DNA of 64,000 nucleotides from Phoronis australis. Lineage: Eukaryota > Phoronida > Phoronidae. The stretch covers positions 353,894 to 417,893 of the forward strand of contig NMRA01000329.1 in assembly GCA_002633005.1 (NCBI GenBank), read 5' to 3'. Below, piece by piece: positions 36,541-49,100 of the stretch (position 1 is its first letter; each line of letters begins with the position of its first letter). The notes beneath the pieces are model-generated. The model did not search any database. It worked only from the letters and a program-made list of their open reading frames with translations, and had not been told where the DNA came from. The position numbers and the translations under genes were made by a program.

Positions 36541-39500
36541 TCATACAATTCTCCACTGCATAATGAGCGTGTCTTTCCCACCACACGTGATCAGATACTG
36601 GCCGTCTTTCGTAAACAACATATTAGTCACTTGAGAGTGGGACTTGTAAGTATGGCAGAACGCCTGTGGAGAGAGATCAGACTCATAGTACACCCATTTG
36701 ATGGAGCCGTGCCAATGCCCTAAACTAGTGTTTTAACATTGGTCCTGGGGCGTTTACCCTCAAAACTGTAAGACCTTCGATCGTCACTCATTCTACTCTC
36801 TTCTCTATCTTTCACCCCTGGGATGTACTCGACTATGTTTTTGACGAGGGGTGTAGGATGCCCAACCATCGAGAGTGGATTCGAAAAAGGAGACATTAGT
36901 TTGCGTCACCCATTCGTAGCGTTCTGTTCCAGAAACATCATTCAATTGTAAACCCAGTCTATTCTCATGCCATTTTTGGATAGCTTAAGGTGCACTTCGT
37001 CCCGGTTAGCTCGTTTAAAATGCAAAAGTTGAATTAGGGCTTACTCTCATAAAATCACTGTCAAAATATTCCTTAACGCGATGTCATTCTATTTCCATTT
37101 AAACAACGAAACCATCAGCGACTCGAGAATATGCTTCGCAGTTTACAAGTATCATTGGCTAGTCCTAAAATGTTGCACATGCGCACTACTTATGATTTGA
37201 GTTGGCATTGGAAATGGAATCTATCACGGTAAGGAACATTACGAGAGAGAGTGCGATTTTATGAGAGTGAAATGCCTTATTCGATTTTGTTTTGTAGCCA
37301 GCTAAACAGGGCGAAATGAAGCTCTAATTTTTTAATCCATTACGTCTAAAACAGTAGCCAAAAACGAGTGCATATTTTGCAACATTTTCTTTTAAATATA
37401 GACAATATTGGTGGCAAGATGACGCCGAATAAATCCATCATTTCGTGCGTTGCATCAGGTAGAATATAATCTGCAATATGTCAGATATGACTTTATGAAG
37501 AAAAAAATGGTGTGCCAAAGGCATGGCATTGCGATGAGCGGTTATGAATTCGTACAGAAAGCACTTTTAGGGAAGAGACATTACATACCCCGTTTTTGCT
37601 ACAAGGATAGCGGAACATAGTGATGTATCCTTGACTATCGCCCATTGCCAGCATTGTCTTTTTGTTGTTTACAGCGATCGCGTTTATACTAGACTCGCGG
37701 GCTCTGTTAGAACTCCACATTCCTGGAAAGATCAAGCAAACGATTACAAAAACAGTGGCGAAACATTATGATTTCCTTGTCTGATTGAAACATTCAACAA
37801 GAGCAACGCAGAGCGTTGAAATGCGCCCACAATTGCACCGTATACGGTATCCTTCTAGGGTTGTTTATTGGTACCATAAAGTGGCCAGTAGAGGGCATAT
37901 ATGTAGTATGTTGTACTTTGCAAAATGGAAAGGCATGGTCATTGTCTCCTCAATAGGCTAGGGGCAAAATGTGAGCATCTTCATAATACAAGCACATCCT
38001 ATACATCAGTTGCTTAAAGCATCACAGGAACATAGAATTAAAAACAAATTTACCAACATACGAGATTAGCACAGCATTAGAATGCCAGAAACAAATTTCT
38101 ACTTGGAACTTTTCCATCATAGTCACGAAGTAACACAAAGTATACACCTGAAGACCTATGAAAATACAGATGTCAATGTAAAATGAGAAAATTGCCACTA
38201 GAGGCATACCGGTAGTCAGAATCATCCTAAAGTCGTCATCGTCCGTTGTCAACATCACATAAATACACTTGCTAAATTTAGTAAAGATCCTGCAAACGGT
38301 TTGGAAAATACAGCCATGGGTGCAAAAAAAACTGCCACTAGGAGGCGCCACAGTAATCAAAGTCATGGGAAATTCAGCGTCAACCGTCCTCTTCATAGTA
38401 AGAACATACATGCCAATTTTCACAATCATACTTAGAGCGAATTGGTTGATAGAGGGGTGGACGCAAAACTACAGACTCGAAAACAGTAACAATGGCCACT
38501 AGGTGGGGCAAACTATGTCGAATCCATCCGAAAACGGGAGGATAGCGTCACTGCATTAATAGGTGCCTACATACCAAATTTCATGAAAATCCGTTAAGGA
38601 CTTGTAAAGATACAGAGGTAAACGTAAAAAAATAAAATTTCCACTAGGGGGCACACTGGTAGGCGGATCCGTCCAAAAGTCGTCATCGTCTGTTGTTAAC
38701 ATCATATAAATACACTTATTAAATTTCGTAAAGATCCTGCGAACGGTTTAGGAGATACAGCCATAGGCGCAAAAAACAAAACTGCCACTAGGAGGCGCCA
38801 CAGTAGTCCAAATCGTCTGAAAATCATTGTCAGCTGTCCTCTTTATAGTAAGCACATACATGCCAATTTTCACAATCATCCTTTGAGCGGTTTGATTGAT
38901 AGATGGGTGGACGCAAAAATACAGACTCGAAAACAGTAACAATGGCCACTAGGTGGCGCAAACTATGTCGAATCCATCCGAAAACGGGAGGATAGCGTCA
39001 TCTCACCTATAGGTGCCTACATACCAAATTTCATGAAAATCCGTTCAGGACTTTTGAAGATACAAAGGTAAGCGTAAAAAACTAAAACTGCCACTAGGGG
39101 GCACACCGGTAGTCGGATCCGTCCGAAAGTTCGCACATGCCGTCCCATTCATGAATGGAACATATGTGCCAAATTTCATGAACGTATGTCAAAGGGTTTT
39201 GGAGATAAAGCAGCGGACGCCGGACGCCGGACGGACGCCGCCCGGACGGACGGACGGACGGACGGACGGAGATGACGGCATAATGCGTCCACATATAAAT
39301 ATGTGGGCGCATAAAAGGGTATTCAAATAGCCTCGGCATGTCACTTACCATGGACTTGATTGGTCTAATTATTGTGATATACAGATATTGGATCGAGATT
39401 TCTTTGTAGTGTTTTTTGGCATCTATATCTGCTCTTCCAGTCGTAGCCGGGACCTAACCTAATACGCTGCAAATACGAACGTGGCGATTCCTTTTTTGCA

Positions 39501-42500
39501 TGAAAACATAGAAGGTGAATCGTGACAGTAACTGCGAATGCTCTCGCAGCCACCTCCGTCGTACCGTCTGTGGCAGCAAAATCGAGATATGGCAATCTCT
39601 GTTCATGAAAAGATCTCATTTAACATAGCCACTGTTTTGAATACTTAACGGGGCTCCTACCTAAAACATGGTAACTTAGTTTACAAGTTTCAGTAGCCCA
39701 TGTTATGTCTCTCAGTCCTTCCGTCTCGCATATTTTACAGCAGTTTGTGGCGTTCCCTGCAATTAAAGTTGGCATAGTTTCAAATTAGGATAATTGATAT
39801 TACCTTATTTGCGATATTTTACTGATGGCATGGTTACTATAGCGACTAGTGTCAGCAAAATCATATCTTAGCAATGGAACACCATACGAAAGTACACTAT
39901 GTTTCATGGAGTAACCTAGATTTATTTCTAAATGAATCACCAACTCTGCAAACTAAATAAAGGGTCATTCATGTTTCTGACATAATAAAGCAACTTGCAA
40001 AATAGACTACTTACAACTTCAGTGAGCGAAACTTGATTATTATTCAATAGTATTTATAACAAATTGCACTTCTTTTGACACAAAAATAAGAAATCTCTAA
40101 ATAAATACTCGCCTGACTCACATTTGCAATGCAAATCAGTAGACTATGTGGTTCGGAATGAAAGAAGGGTAATTAGCGATCGTGGTCTCAAAGGTACAAT
40201 GAAATTCGAAAGTAATAAGTTCTCACTGGACGGATACATTCTCGCCTGATAGGGTGATGTGTTTTACAATGTTAGGCCCGAATGCAGTTTTTCCCGACCA
40301 GTTTGTAATGAAACAACACAAAAAACTTACACAGATAATAACCTGGAGCATATGTGCTTGTTCGTATGAGATAGTCGCCGTTGATGACTTCAGACGACCA
40401 ATCAAGTCCTGTGATAGGGCTCCCTTCACCCTATAAGTGAACATTCTATGAACTGTGTATGAACGAGAAGTCAAATCGGCTAACGTTGATATAGTTTACA
40501 ATTGGATGTGAGAAAAAGGCAACTTTAAGCTTCCTAATTTTAATTGAAAATTTGTTTGGACTGCAAAACTTCAAAGTCCTTCGGAACACGTCGTTACGTT
40601 ACATGGGCGGCGCAGCACTGAAAAAAGTGGGGGGCTAAAGCCCCCTCAGCCCCCTGTGGTCCACCGCCTATAGACCATGTGCGGTGTAGCACTGAAAAAA
40701 GTGGGGGCTATAGCCCCCAGCCCCCTATGGTGCGCCGCCCATGCGTTAAGTAGTAAAATAAGAAAATATTGTCTATCCAAGACAGGTCGCTTCCTCGTTA
40801 ACAGTCGACAGTAATTTTTTGATTGAACTGCAAGAACTTGTTTTCAACTCATATGGAACACTTGAAATTTCCGTAAATTTCCTCACCTTGCAGATTCCAT
40901 CTTGTTTCCAGAGTTGTTCTGATTGATCGCTGTAACTTAGTAGGTACACGTGACCTATTTGACTTCCAACGGCTACTTTTTGACAATCTGAAACATTTGT
41001 ATGAATGAGATTACTGAGAAAAGAAGATTTAATCCGGAGATCTCTGTTTCATGCGCGTGGCTAATTATTGTTTGAGAACTAAGCCTCATGTCTAAAATCA
41101 TTTTGTCTATCTACATCAAACACAAGCCTATTTACATTGGCACAACGTTTCGATCTGTCATTTCTTTGGCCATCTTCAGGTGTTACAGCGTTCTGGAATA
41201 AACATAATCCAAGTGCCCACCATGAGTGTACGCGTGCTCGTTCTTCTGAGAACGGTGTAACACCCGAAAACGGACGGAGATTAGGACCGACTGAAACGTG
41301 GTGTCAATGTAAATAGGCTAACTGTTGGTGGGAATAGATCAAGAGATTTTAGGCATGATATCATTGATTTATTTGTTTCCAACTTGTAGCGTGATTAAGA
41401 CTAGACGGGTTTCTTTCCTATAACGAGGAACTATACTCGTATTTTCGTTATCATACCTGGTGATAACTTGAGATTCGTCAGTCGGTCTTTTCCGCATTTA
41501 AGTCTACAAATCTCGTGAGTATCAGTGTCAGATCTTTTGAAAAACACAACCCTGTAATGTAGTAAAATCATGACATTATGAAAATCGTAACTAACAAATG
41601 ACATAAATGAAATTCACCCGTGCTCCTTCAATCCTGCAACATAAGAATGCATAGAAAATGTGACCAAGGGGATTACTAGACAAAATGTTTTGGCAATGAT
41701 TTTATTTATTAGTTTCATTAAAACGGCTACTTGTAGCTTCATTTGCTTAACGAATCCATTTTTTCCTAAAGATTCTGTAGGACCATAGAAAATGTTCAAA
41801 ATAGCTGATCGGATTCAAATGACAAGTTGTAATATCTTGCTTTATGTAGTGTTCTCCAAAACGCTGTTCAGATTTCTTTTTAAAATTATCGTTTTTTGCA
41901 AGAGGGGCTATCGAATGGACGTTTATGATTTTTATGGAAAATCTCAAAAGTTGTGTATAACAAAAACTAAACGATAATTCAGAAAATTGTTACCGCATTT
42001 TTTACGTTAAAATTTACAGCAAATGAAATTTGGTCATTTATTGATGCCGTTTTGTACTATGAATTCCCCTTTCGAATGTTACAGAAGAGACATGATCACG
42101 TGACCTGATCAGTAGTTGTATGGTGTTAAGTCAAACATCAAATTCTACAGTCTTTCTTTCCCGTATACTTTTACTCAAACTTTATGGTTAGAAATTTAGC
42201 TGAATGTACAGAGGTGTTCTTAAATTAACAAACATGAAATTTCACTCACCCTCCGTCTTTTAACCCAAGAACTACCAATGTGGCGCTTTCACTGACGTCG
42301 CAAGACGTTATTCGCAAGTTCTAAAGAAGACATAACACCGAAAAGCTTTTTTAAGAAAGACAATAGATCGCAGTTTCTTTAAGTTTTAAAGACAGGGAAA
42401 ACCAGTGTCGTGTCAGGATATTTTAGATTTGTGGCGGACTGTTGCTGTCGTTCGCTTTTGAGAGTTGCTAGCTTTTTAATTAAGAGTAGTAAGCATCTCG

Positions 42501-43128
42501 GGTAATGTTACTGAAAAAGCGCCAGGACTAGTTCGCGTGTACCCGCAGTAGGAGCAGATTGTGTATCCCGGCACAGCGACCATCTCTGGTACCTGAGGCA
42601 GAAGTAGACTCTACCAAAGTAAATTACAATCTACCGCAGGTATCGGGGACCCATTTTATCTACACACAGTTCATTGGCTCATGAAGGCAGTCGTTAATTC
42701 TGGATATGAAAAATTATCAAATTTTCGTCAGTTACAACGATTTCGCTTTTCTGAAAAATTGCAAAATCGCTCGTTTGCATTAACGTTCTTCCCACCCATA
42801 GCACTATACAGTTTCGTTCTGGCCACCAGAAGCACGCAGTATTCGTGGAAACTTTAGGTTTCGGCGAATTTCTACTTGCCGTTTTTGCACTGTTTTGGAG
42901 TAAACTTCTGTCACAAACGTGCACAAAATCTTCAACATCGAAATTCATTCACCAGTTACGTCAGAGGGGTAACAATTAGATATCGCGTACCTTTGTGCAA
43001 CTTTTCCATACGCACTGTCGTGAAATGCTGTCGAAGAGACTTATAATCCCATCGCTGCCAGCGCTGCAGAAAATACCCGGCATGCCACACTCGACGGCCA
43101 CCATTGATCTTAAGTCATCGTAGTGACC
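36541..43128 (-). CDS. EMAP-like gene, exons 20-26: second WD40 part and C-terminus
   Basis: Exon 20 (43128-42991) GIFCSAGSDGIISLFDS. Exon 21 (42320-42250) ATLVVLGLKDGG. Exon 22 (41533-41457) CGKDRLTNLKLSP. Exon 23 (40987-40887) KVAVGSQIGHVYLLSYSDQS. Exon 24 (39598-39565) RLPYLDFAATDG. Exon 25 (37722-37589) TMLAMGDSQGYITMFRYPCS. Exon 26 (36663-36541) HSQVTNMLFTKDGQYLITCG and KDTLIMQWRIV, then TGA. The end matches the EML C-terminus (HSSHVTNV .. STGGKD .. QWRV). Between TDG and MWSS, about 35-40 residues usual in EML proteins (the ELLYW and W-x-T-W-x-C-x-LG strands) are absent. Exons 24 and 25 still join in frame. Confidence 0.8.
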
Positions 43129-46100
43129 CTATCAATGACACATATTATGTACAAGCAAATACACGTCATTGAAATGTATCCATCTCTCTGATTTGGGATC
43201 GCACGAGAAGAAGGCAGATCGTCACTCAACAGAGCATTTCACATTTGAATTTTTCAGACGGTGGATCAGGTGTCCGATCTGCCTTCAGTATTACATTTAG
43301 CTAGAGAAGGAAGGTTGTATGTCTTTGGAGATGTGCGTGTCAATTTTCGTTTACTCTGTATACATTTCACAGCCATGTACGATTAAGACATTTTGGAACA
43401 AATTTTAAACATAAAGCGAATCATCAGTCACTTACAAGTGGAATCCCACAAGCAAAGTTTGAAAAAGGTGATACCACGCATTCTACCTATATGCCGTAGA
43501 TTGTTAGAGACAATTACCTGTGTCAGTGGTATGGGGTCCAATGAGACGCCTTGAAGAGGCAAGCCTTCTGTAGACAGCTCTGCATGTAAGATGGTGTTCA
43601 TTGTCGTTCCTATTATCAAAGTGTCCTTTTGGTGCATCAACATGCGCACGCCCCCTTCCGCCGTGTTGATGGTTAATGAACCTTGTGGGTCCATGTTTCG
43701 GTTCCACGTCCACGCATGAATCGCGCTGTCTCTTCCTCCGGACAGAAGTACTCCGCGTACGAGAGCCATGCAAAATACTGGTCCCTGCATTGTACACGTC
43801 CATTAGTAGTTTGTTGCTTGTACAAGCCAGGAAAGCATTAAACTCATCTCACGAAATTTTAAATGAAATGCATTTAACTTCCTCACTACGAGAAAAAAGT
43901 CTAAAAGGCACATAATTATAAAACGTTTTTTAACTCTGTTTAAAACAAGGGGTGCAGTCCATCAATCACCGCCATTCACACATTACAATGAACGTTAAAA
44001 ATGAAGTGACCTACAGAATGACAAGTCGATAAGGTTTGAGTATGTGACGAAAGCAATCACTTTCTTTGATGGCACCTTTCAGAAATCCCTCTACCTTTCA
44101 TAAGAAGTAAAATATGTTAAATTGACAAAAAACAAACACCTTAACAAAGGCACTGTTTCCCTATAAAGTTGCTGGACACGAGCTTGGAGATTAAGGCAAT
44201 TGTGTTTTTTCATTTTATGTTGTATGGCGAAATAAATCTTCATCTTTGTTCCGGGTACAAAAATTTCCCTAAGTCACGTGTCCTTGCATTCTCAAACAAT
44301 TTTCGCAACAAAATGATCCGGTGTCCCCAGAATAGTCTGAAGCATAGTCAATCAAATGTCATTGACCTCAACCGTGGCGTGTTCGTGGAAAATATACAAA
44401 CTTGTCTAGCTTCAATTCCAAGCAATTCGAATCCAATCAAAAATGATATGAAACATGTTCAGCGACTTTGAAGGTCTGTAATAGTGCCTGGGTTAGTGTA
44501 GGATGTGTTACTCGCGAATTTGGCGAGATCACGCAAGATCATCTATTTTTTCGCGAGTAGGCGCGCGCACTCATTGGCCGAGTGTAAATTGCAAAATCGC
44601 TATCAATGCATGAAGAGATTGGACAACGAGGTTGGAGTTTTGAATTATGGGAGAAAACTGACTGTAAGTGAGTCACTATTTCCATTCCATAAACCAAGAA
44701 TTTTCACTCTAAGTGTCTCGTGAGTGTCTATCGTTACGTAGACACGTAACTTATAAATAACTGTAAATAACCTGTAAGTAACTATTCACATTGCTTGTTA
44801 TGGAACTGGTCCATATACGTGTGTTCTGTAACTTACGCATACTTACGTCATGTGCATGTTTCACCAGATTGCCGATTGTATTGCCTCCAAACGGCCAGAT
44901 ATATATAGTGCCGTTCGAGTCGCCCGTTACTAAATCGCCACGATCATTGTGCATCAGACAAGTTATAAACTTGGCTCGAAGGTGTTTCTGAAACAGTAGG
45001 GAATTTGTAAAGAATACAAGTAAACAATACTGATAGCTCATTTATCCATCCCGTTACGCGTAGATTAGTATCGTCTGATTACTATCCGTGGAGTTGTCAC
45101 TGTTCCCTTCTAATACAAGGCGGTCATTATTATCCAACTTTTCCCTTGCGTTTTACCGGCAACTTAAACATTTGAATGGGAAAGAGAGAAGAAATTTTAT
45201 TGTTTTGTAAAAAATCTTAGACGTACCCCATAGTCGGCTTTCATATGCATTTCAATAGCGTTATTGTCAGGATATAGTTTCCACCAAACGATGTGTTCTT
45301 TGCCGATGGTGACAATGATATCCGGGTTCTTTGGATTGAACTCAGCGCTGCATATGGTTTCTGCTTCAAGCTGACAAACACGAAAAGAAGGGTTTGTTAA
45401 TGAAAATGAATAAGAATGCTTTACAGAAAGCCTGCGGTTTTTTCACGTATCGGCCTGAGACACTAGCACAATACGAATCCATGTTCTCATAAACCCATTC
45501 ATAAATTATTAACTACGTAACCTCATTAACATATGAATATGTAAATCTTAACCGTCGTGGAAATGCAAATCGCAAACACTTTTATGTCTGGTCTACACGC
45601 CACCTGTTGGCCACACTGCAGTCAATTCAAGATTTCTGTAGTGTTTTTATTTACGTTAACACGAAACTTGTTTAGTCGGTACAAGTATCATACGGGCACA
45701 TACAGAGTCTCTCATGATGCCCTTTCAAACGCATACAGACACACAAGCCTTGCATAATAAATAACAGAAGTAAGAAATTAAAACTAGAATATTATTTTCA
45801 AAATATTCCAAAAGGGAGACTGCACATGGGTGGAACACAGTTGCACTAAATACCTGTAAAATGTCAATAGCATAGATGTCATATAAAAGAATAATACGTA
45901 CCGCAGTTCGGGCTAGTTCCTTTCCAGAGGCCGTGTTCCAGACAGTCATCACGTGGTCATCCCCATTGTCTACTGCTATTACGCGATCCTGCCGTAATTA
46001 AAGAAAACGAAAATGCGAAAATAAATGACAAAACAAATTAACATGAAATAGTTAAATAAAAACCTGTTTGAATTGGGTAGGTATATTGTATGGACCGCCA

Positions 46101-49100
46101 CAACTGTTCTGGTAATTCCTGCCGTGTTCGCAATCGTAGGCACGTGGAAAGTACTTGACATCTAGGACGATGAATTGTGGAAAGCATCACGCCACTGCAT
46201 GGGTTCACCGTAACCCTAGTAAGGAACCACGACAATGCAGTGATTTGAAGAAAACTCTCTGCTTGTCGAAAATTTCACCCAGTAGATTTTTAGCTACATT
46301 ACAATCTCCTATCGACCACAGAAGTTTCGATGTCTCGATTGGTGAACTCGTTTCAAAGGAAGGTGTGAATAACGTAAGTCACGTGACCTCCACCAAACTT
46401 TCAGAATATGGACGAAATGATTATACGTAGAGGACCCTTTTAACTTTGTGGCATACATATTGTAGGCGTGCATGATATTGGAAATTAAACTTATCAAGTA
46501 CAAAATTTTAAACAATTTCGTCACGGTGATCAACACGAGCAACGCAAAGTGATAGGTGCCCACCGTTTTGATCGCAAACGAAATAATGTAATTATAAGGG
46601 TTGCTCGATTTTTCAAACATTTCCACTGTAGTCGGATCCATTCAAACCAAAATCAGCTGTGCTCTCCCCATTAGCAACACTTAGGTTAAATTTCATGTCG
46701 ACACAAACTCGGTAGACATAAAAGCCGACGCAATGACAATTTGCCACAGAAGTCAGACCAGTCAAAATTCAACATCAGCTGCGTTTGCTTGAACAGAATC
46801 ACACAGACATGTGTCAAATTTGATGAAAGTCCATCAAAGAACTATATAAATATAGAGCAGATACAAAGAAAACCCAAACATCCACAAAGGAGCACTACAG
46901 TTGCCAGAACCACTTAAAAACATCAACACCAGTCTTGCTCTCCTCAACAAGAGCATATAGGCCAAATTTCATGAAGATACATCAAGGAACTAGATATAGA
47001 GGCAGATGACAAAAACGTAACTGGCACTAGGGGGCGTCTCAGTGAATGGACCCGTCCTAAAATCAATGTCAGCTGTTTTCTATTCAATTGGGACACCTGC
47101 AAAATTTCAGAATGGTCCTTCGAATGGTCACCCTAATGGGAGCAGAATACGCCGAAATCGTCCAAAATTGGGAAAGTGTTGTCAGCATCTCATAGTAAAT
47201 CTATCGTAATTCCAAAAAATTCCCTTAAAGGGACATGATCAGCGAGAAAGTGATTTTATGAGATCATCGCAGTGGCAGCAGGTATAACGCTCTACTTGCG
47301 GATACACCCCACTCGACAACTGGCATGATATTTTAAGCGTATTTTACTCGGACAAAGTCACCGATCTAGATTTCAGCGAATGTCTGGCAAACAACAGCAG
47401 GTATTGGCAATTTGTGATTAAAGCACAAAAACCGAACGGATTATGTTGCTTTATAAGTCCAGTCTACGCTAATTACTTCAAGCGGTTTATCACATCAAAC
47501 AACAATACCCAAAATGCACTTCTCCGCCATAAAACCGATAACGACTCCCTTTAAGGAAATCAGTAGAAACAGAGACAAACAATTAAAATTGACTCTAAAG
47601 CTAATAGCGCTAATTGGATTCCTCCAAAAATTGTTGTAATCCATCAAGGCCATAGAAAAAATTCCAAATTTCATGAAGGTTATGCAGGGAGCTTAGTAGA
47701 AGACGCAGCAGCGAAAGCCAGATGTCCTGGCGCCGGACACCCAGACAGAGATGAAGGTAATATACATCCACCCAAGTATTGTGGGCGCATAAAAATGATC
47801 TCAAATGTTATCACGGTAATAATAAACACGTTTACACACAGCATGCAATGTTTATCAATTACCACTAACTATGCACACAAAGATGACGTACAACATGTGA
47901 AAATTGAAATAATGAAAGGAGTGAGTTTTGAAGATGTGTTATCAATGCATAGCATTTTCTTCATGCGACTGTTAATACACACTGACACGGCATGCAGTAG
48001 GCATTGTTAAAGCTACAGGAACAAATTTATCGACTCTTCAGCAACTATTAAATTATAAAACCTAAAAATTCTAACTGTAGCACCAATAACATCTTAAACT
48101 AAATATATATATATTAACAATTTTGTTAGAACCTGAATGTTGCGGACAGAGTCATGGTCCATGTAGGTATTTTTGCCTGTTAGCTTCAAAGAACAAAGTA
48201 ATGAAAGACATCAGAAAGGACATATCAGTTTGTGTCACACTGTACGCTGTGAACTTTTTTATCAAACCTCGATTTCCTGCAGAAAACGTTCAAACAAATG
48301 AAAACAATAGATGAAACGTGACAAGTGCAATTTGCCCAAGTCTCAAACTCGTCAAAAGATATTTATCCTTATTATGCAAACATCGTAAAGGTAAACGGGA
48401 TAATGTTACAAGGTTAAAAATCCCGTTGAATAAAGCTGGATACTTTGCTAAGGCGACAATATGGTAATATACTTTAGATGATATAATCTACATCACGCAT
48501 GCCTTATGCAATAAAAGTCCATCAATAACAGACATCGCTTAAGTGGCGCATAAGTCGAACATAAGTTCTTGTTTTTTATATTCTAGACTTATGTATTCTA
48601 ATTTCCTGTTATCCTGTTTAGTACCTATATTTTATCATAGTCTAACCTTGTTATTGCCCGGGTTGCGCTTCCTCGGATGGGCGATGTCAGCATTCCGTGC
48701 TGCCATTATGGCGTTTTTTGCATGCCCATCTTGCAGAGTCTTAGTTAGTTTTATCTATTACGTCATAATAAATGACAATATTCGCAATCCTCCTCTTGTT
48801 TTACTCTGCAACATAGCTCGTGGCGTACCCCGGGCAAAATAGATTACGATAAATATATTTTCATTAGCCGATATGGAAAATATGGGTGGATTAGATTTCT
48901 TCACAATTAAATGTCCACGGTTAACGTACGTAGATGGAAGTGAACGTTTACCTTTGTTCTTGCAAACCCTAAGCAGGAAACAGCCGTGTGAAATTTTCCC
49001 ATGCCAAGAACGTGGACCGTCTGTAGGTTGTCAGCCCTCCAAATCCGTATGTGAGCCTGGAATGGTTCATGCATGCATTCATTCTGACAACGTAAGTTTA

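Noticed and set aside
38022-38429. 135-codon minus-strand ORF
   Set aside because: It falls within the repeat element at 37831-39311 and has no transposase or other domain features.
39365-39619. Reading EMAP-like exon 39598-39565 through as a longer unspliced 84-codon ORF
   Set aside because: Only the first dozen residues resemble the propeller; a GTACG donor follows TDG and the remainder has no EML similarity.
42694-42948. 84-codon minus-strand ORF inside the EMAP-like gene
   Set aside because: It does not resemble a WD40 strand and does not fit the phases of the flanking exons; intronic.
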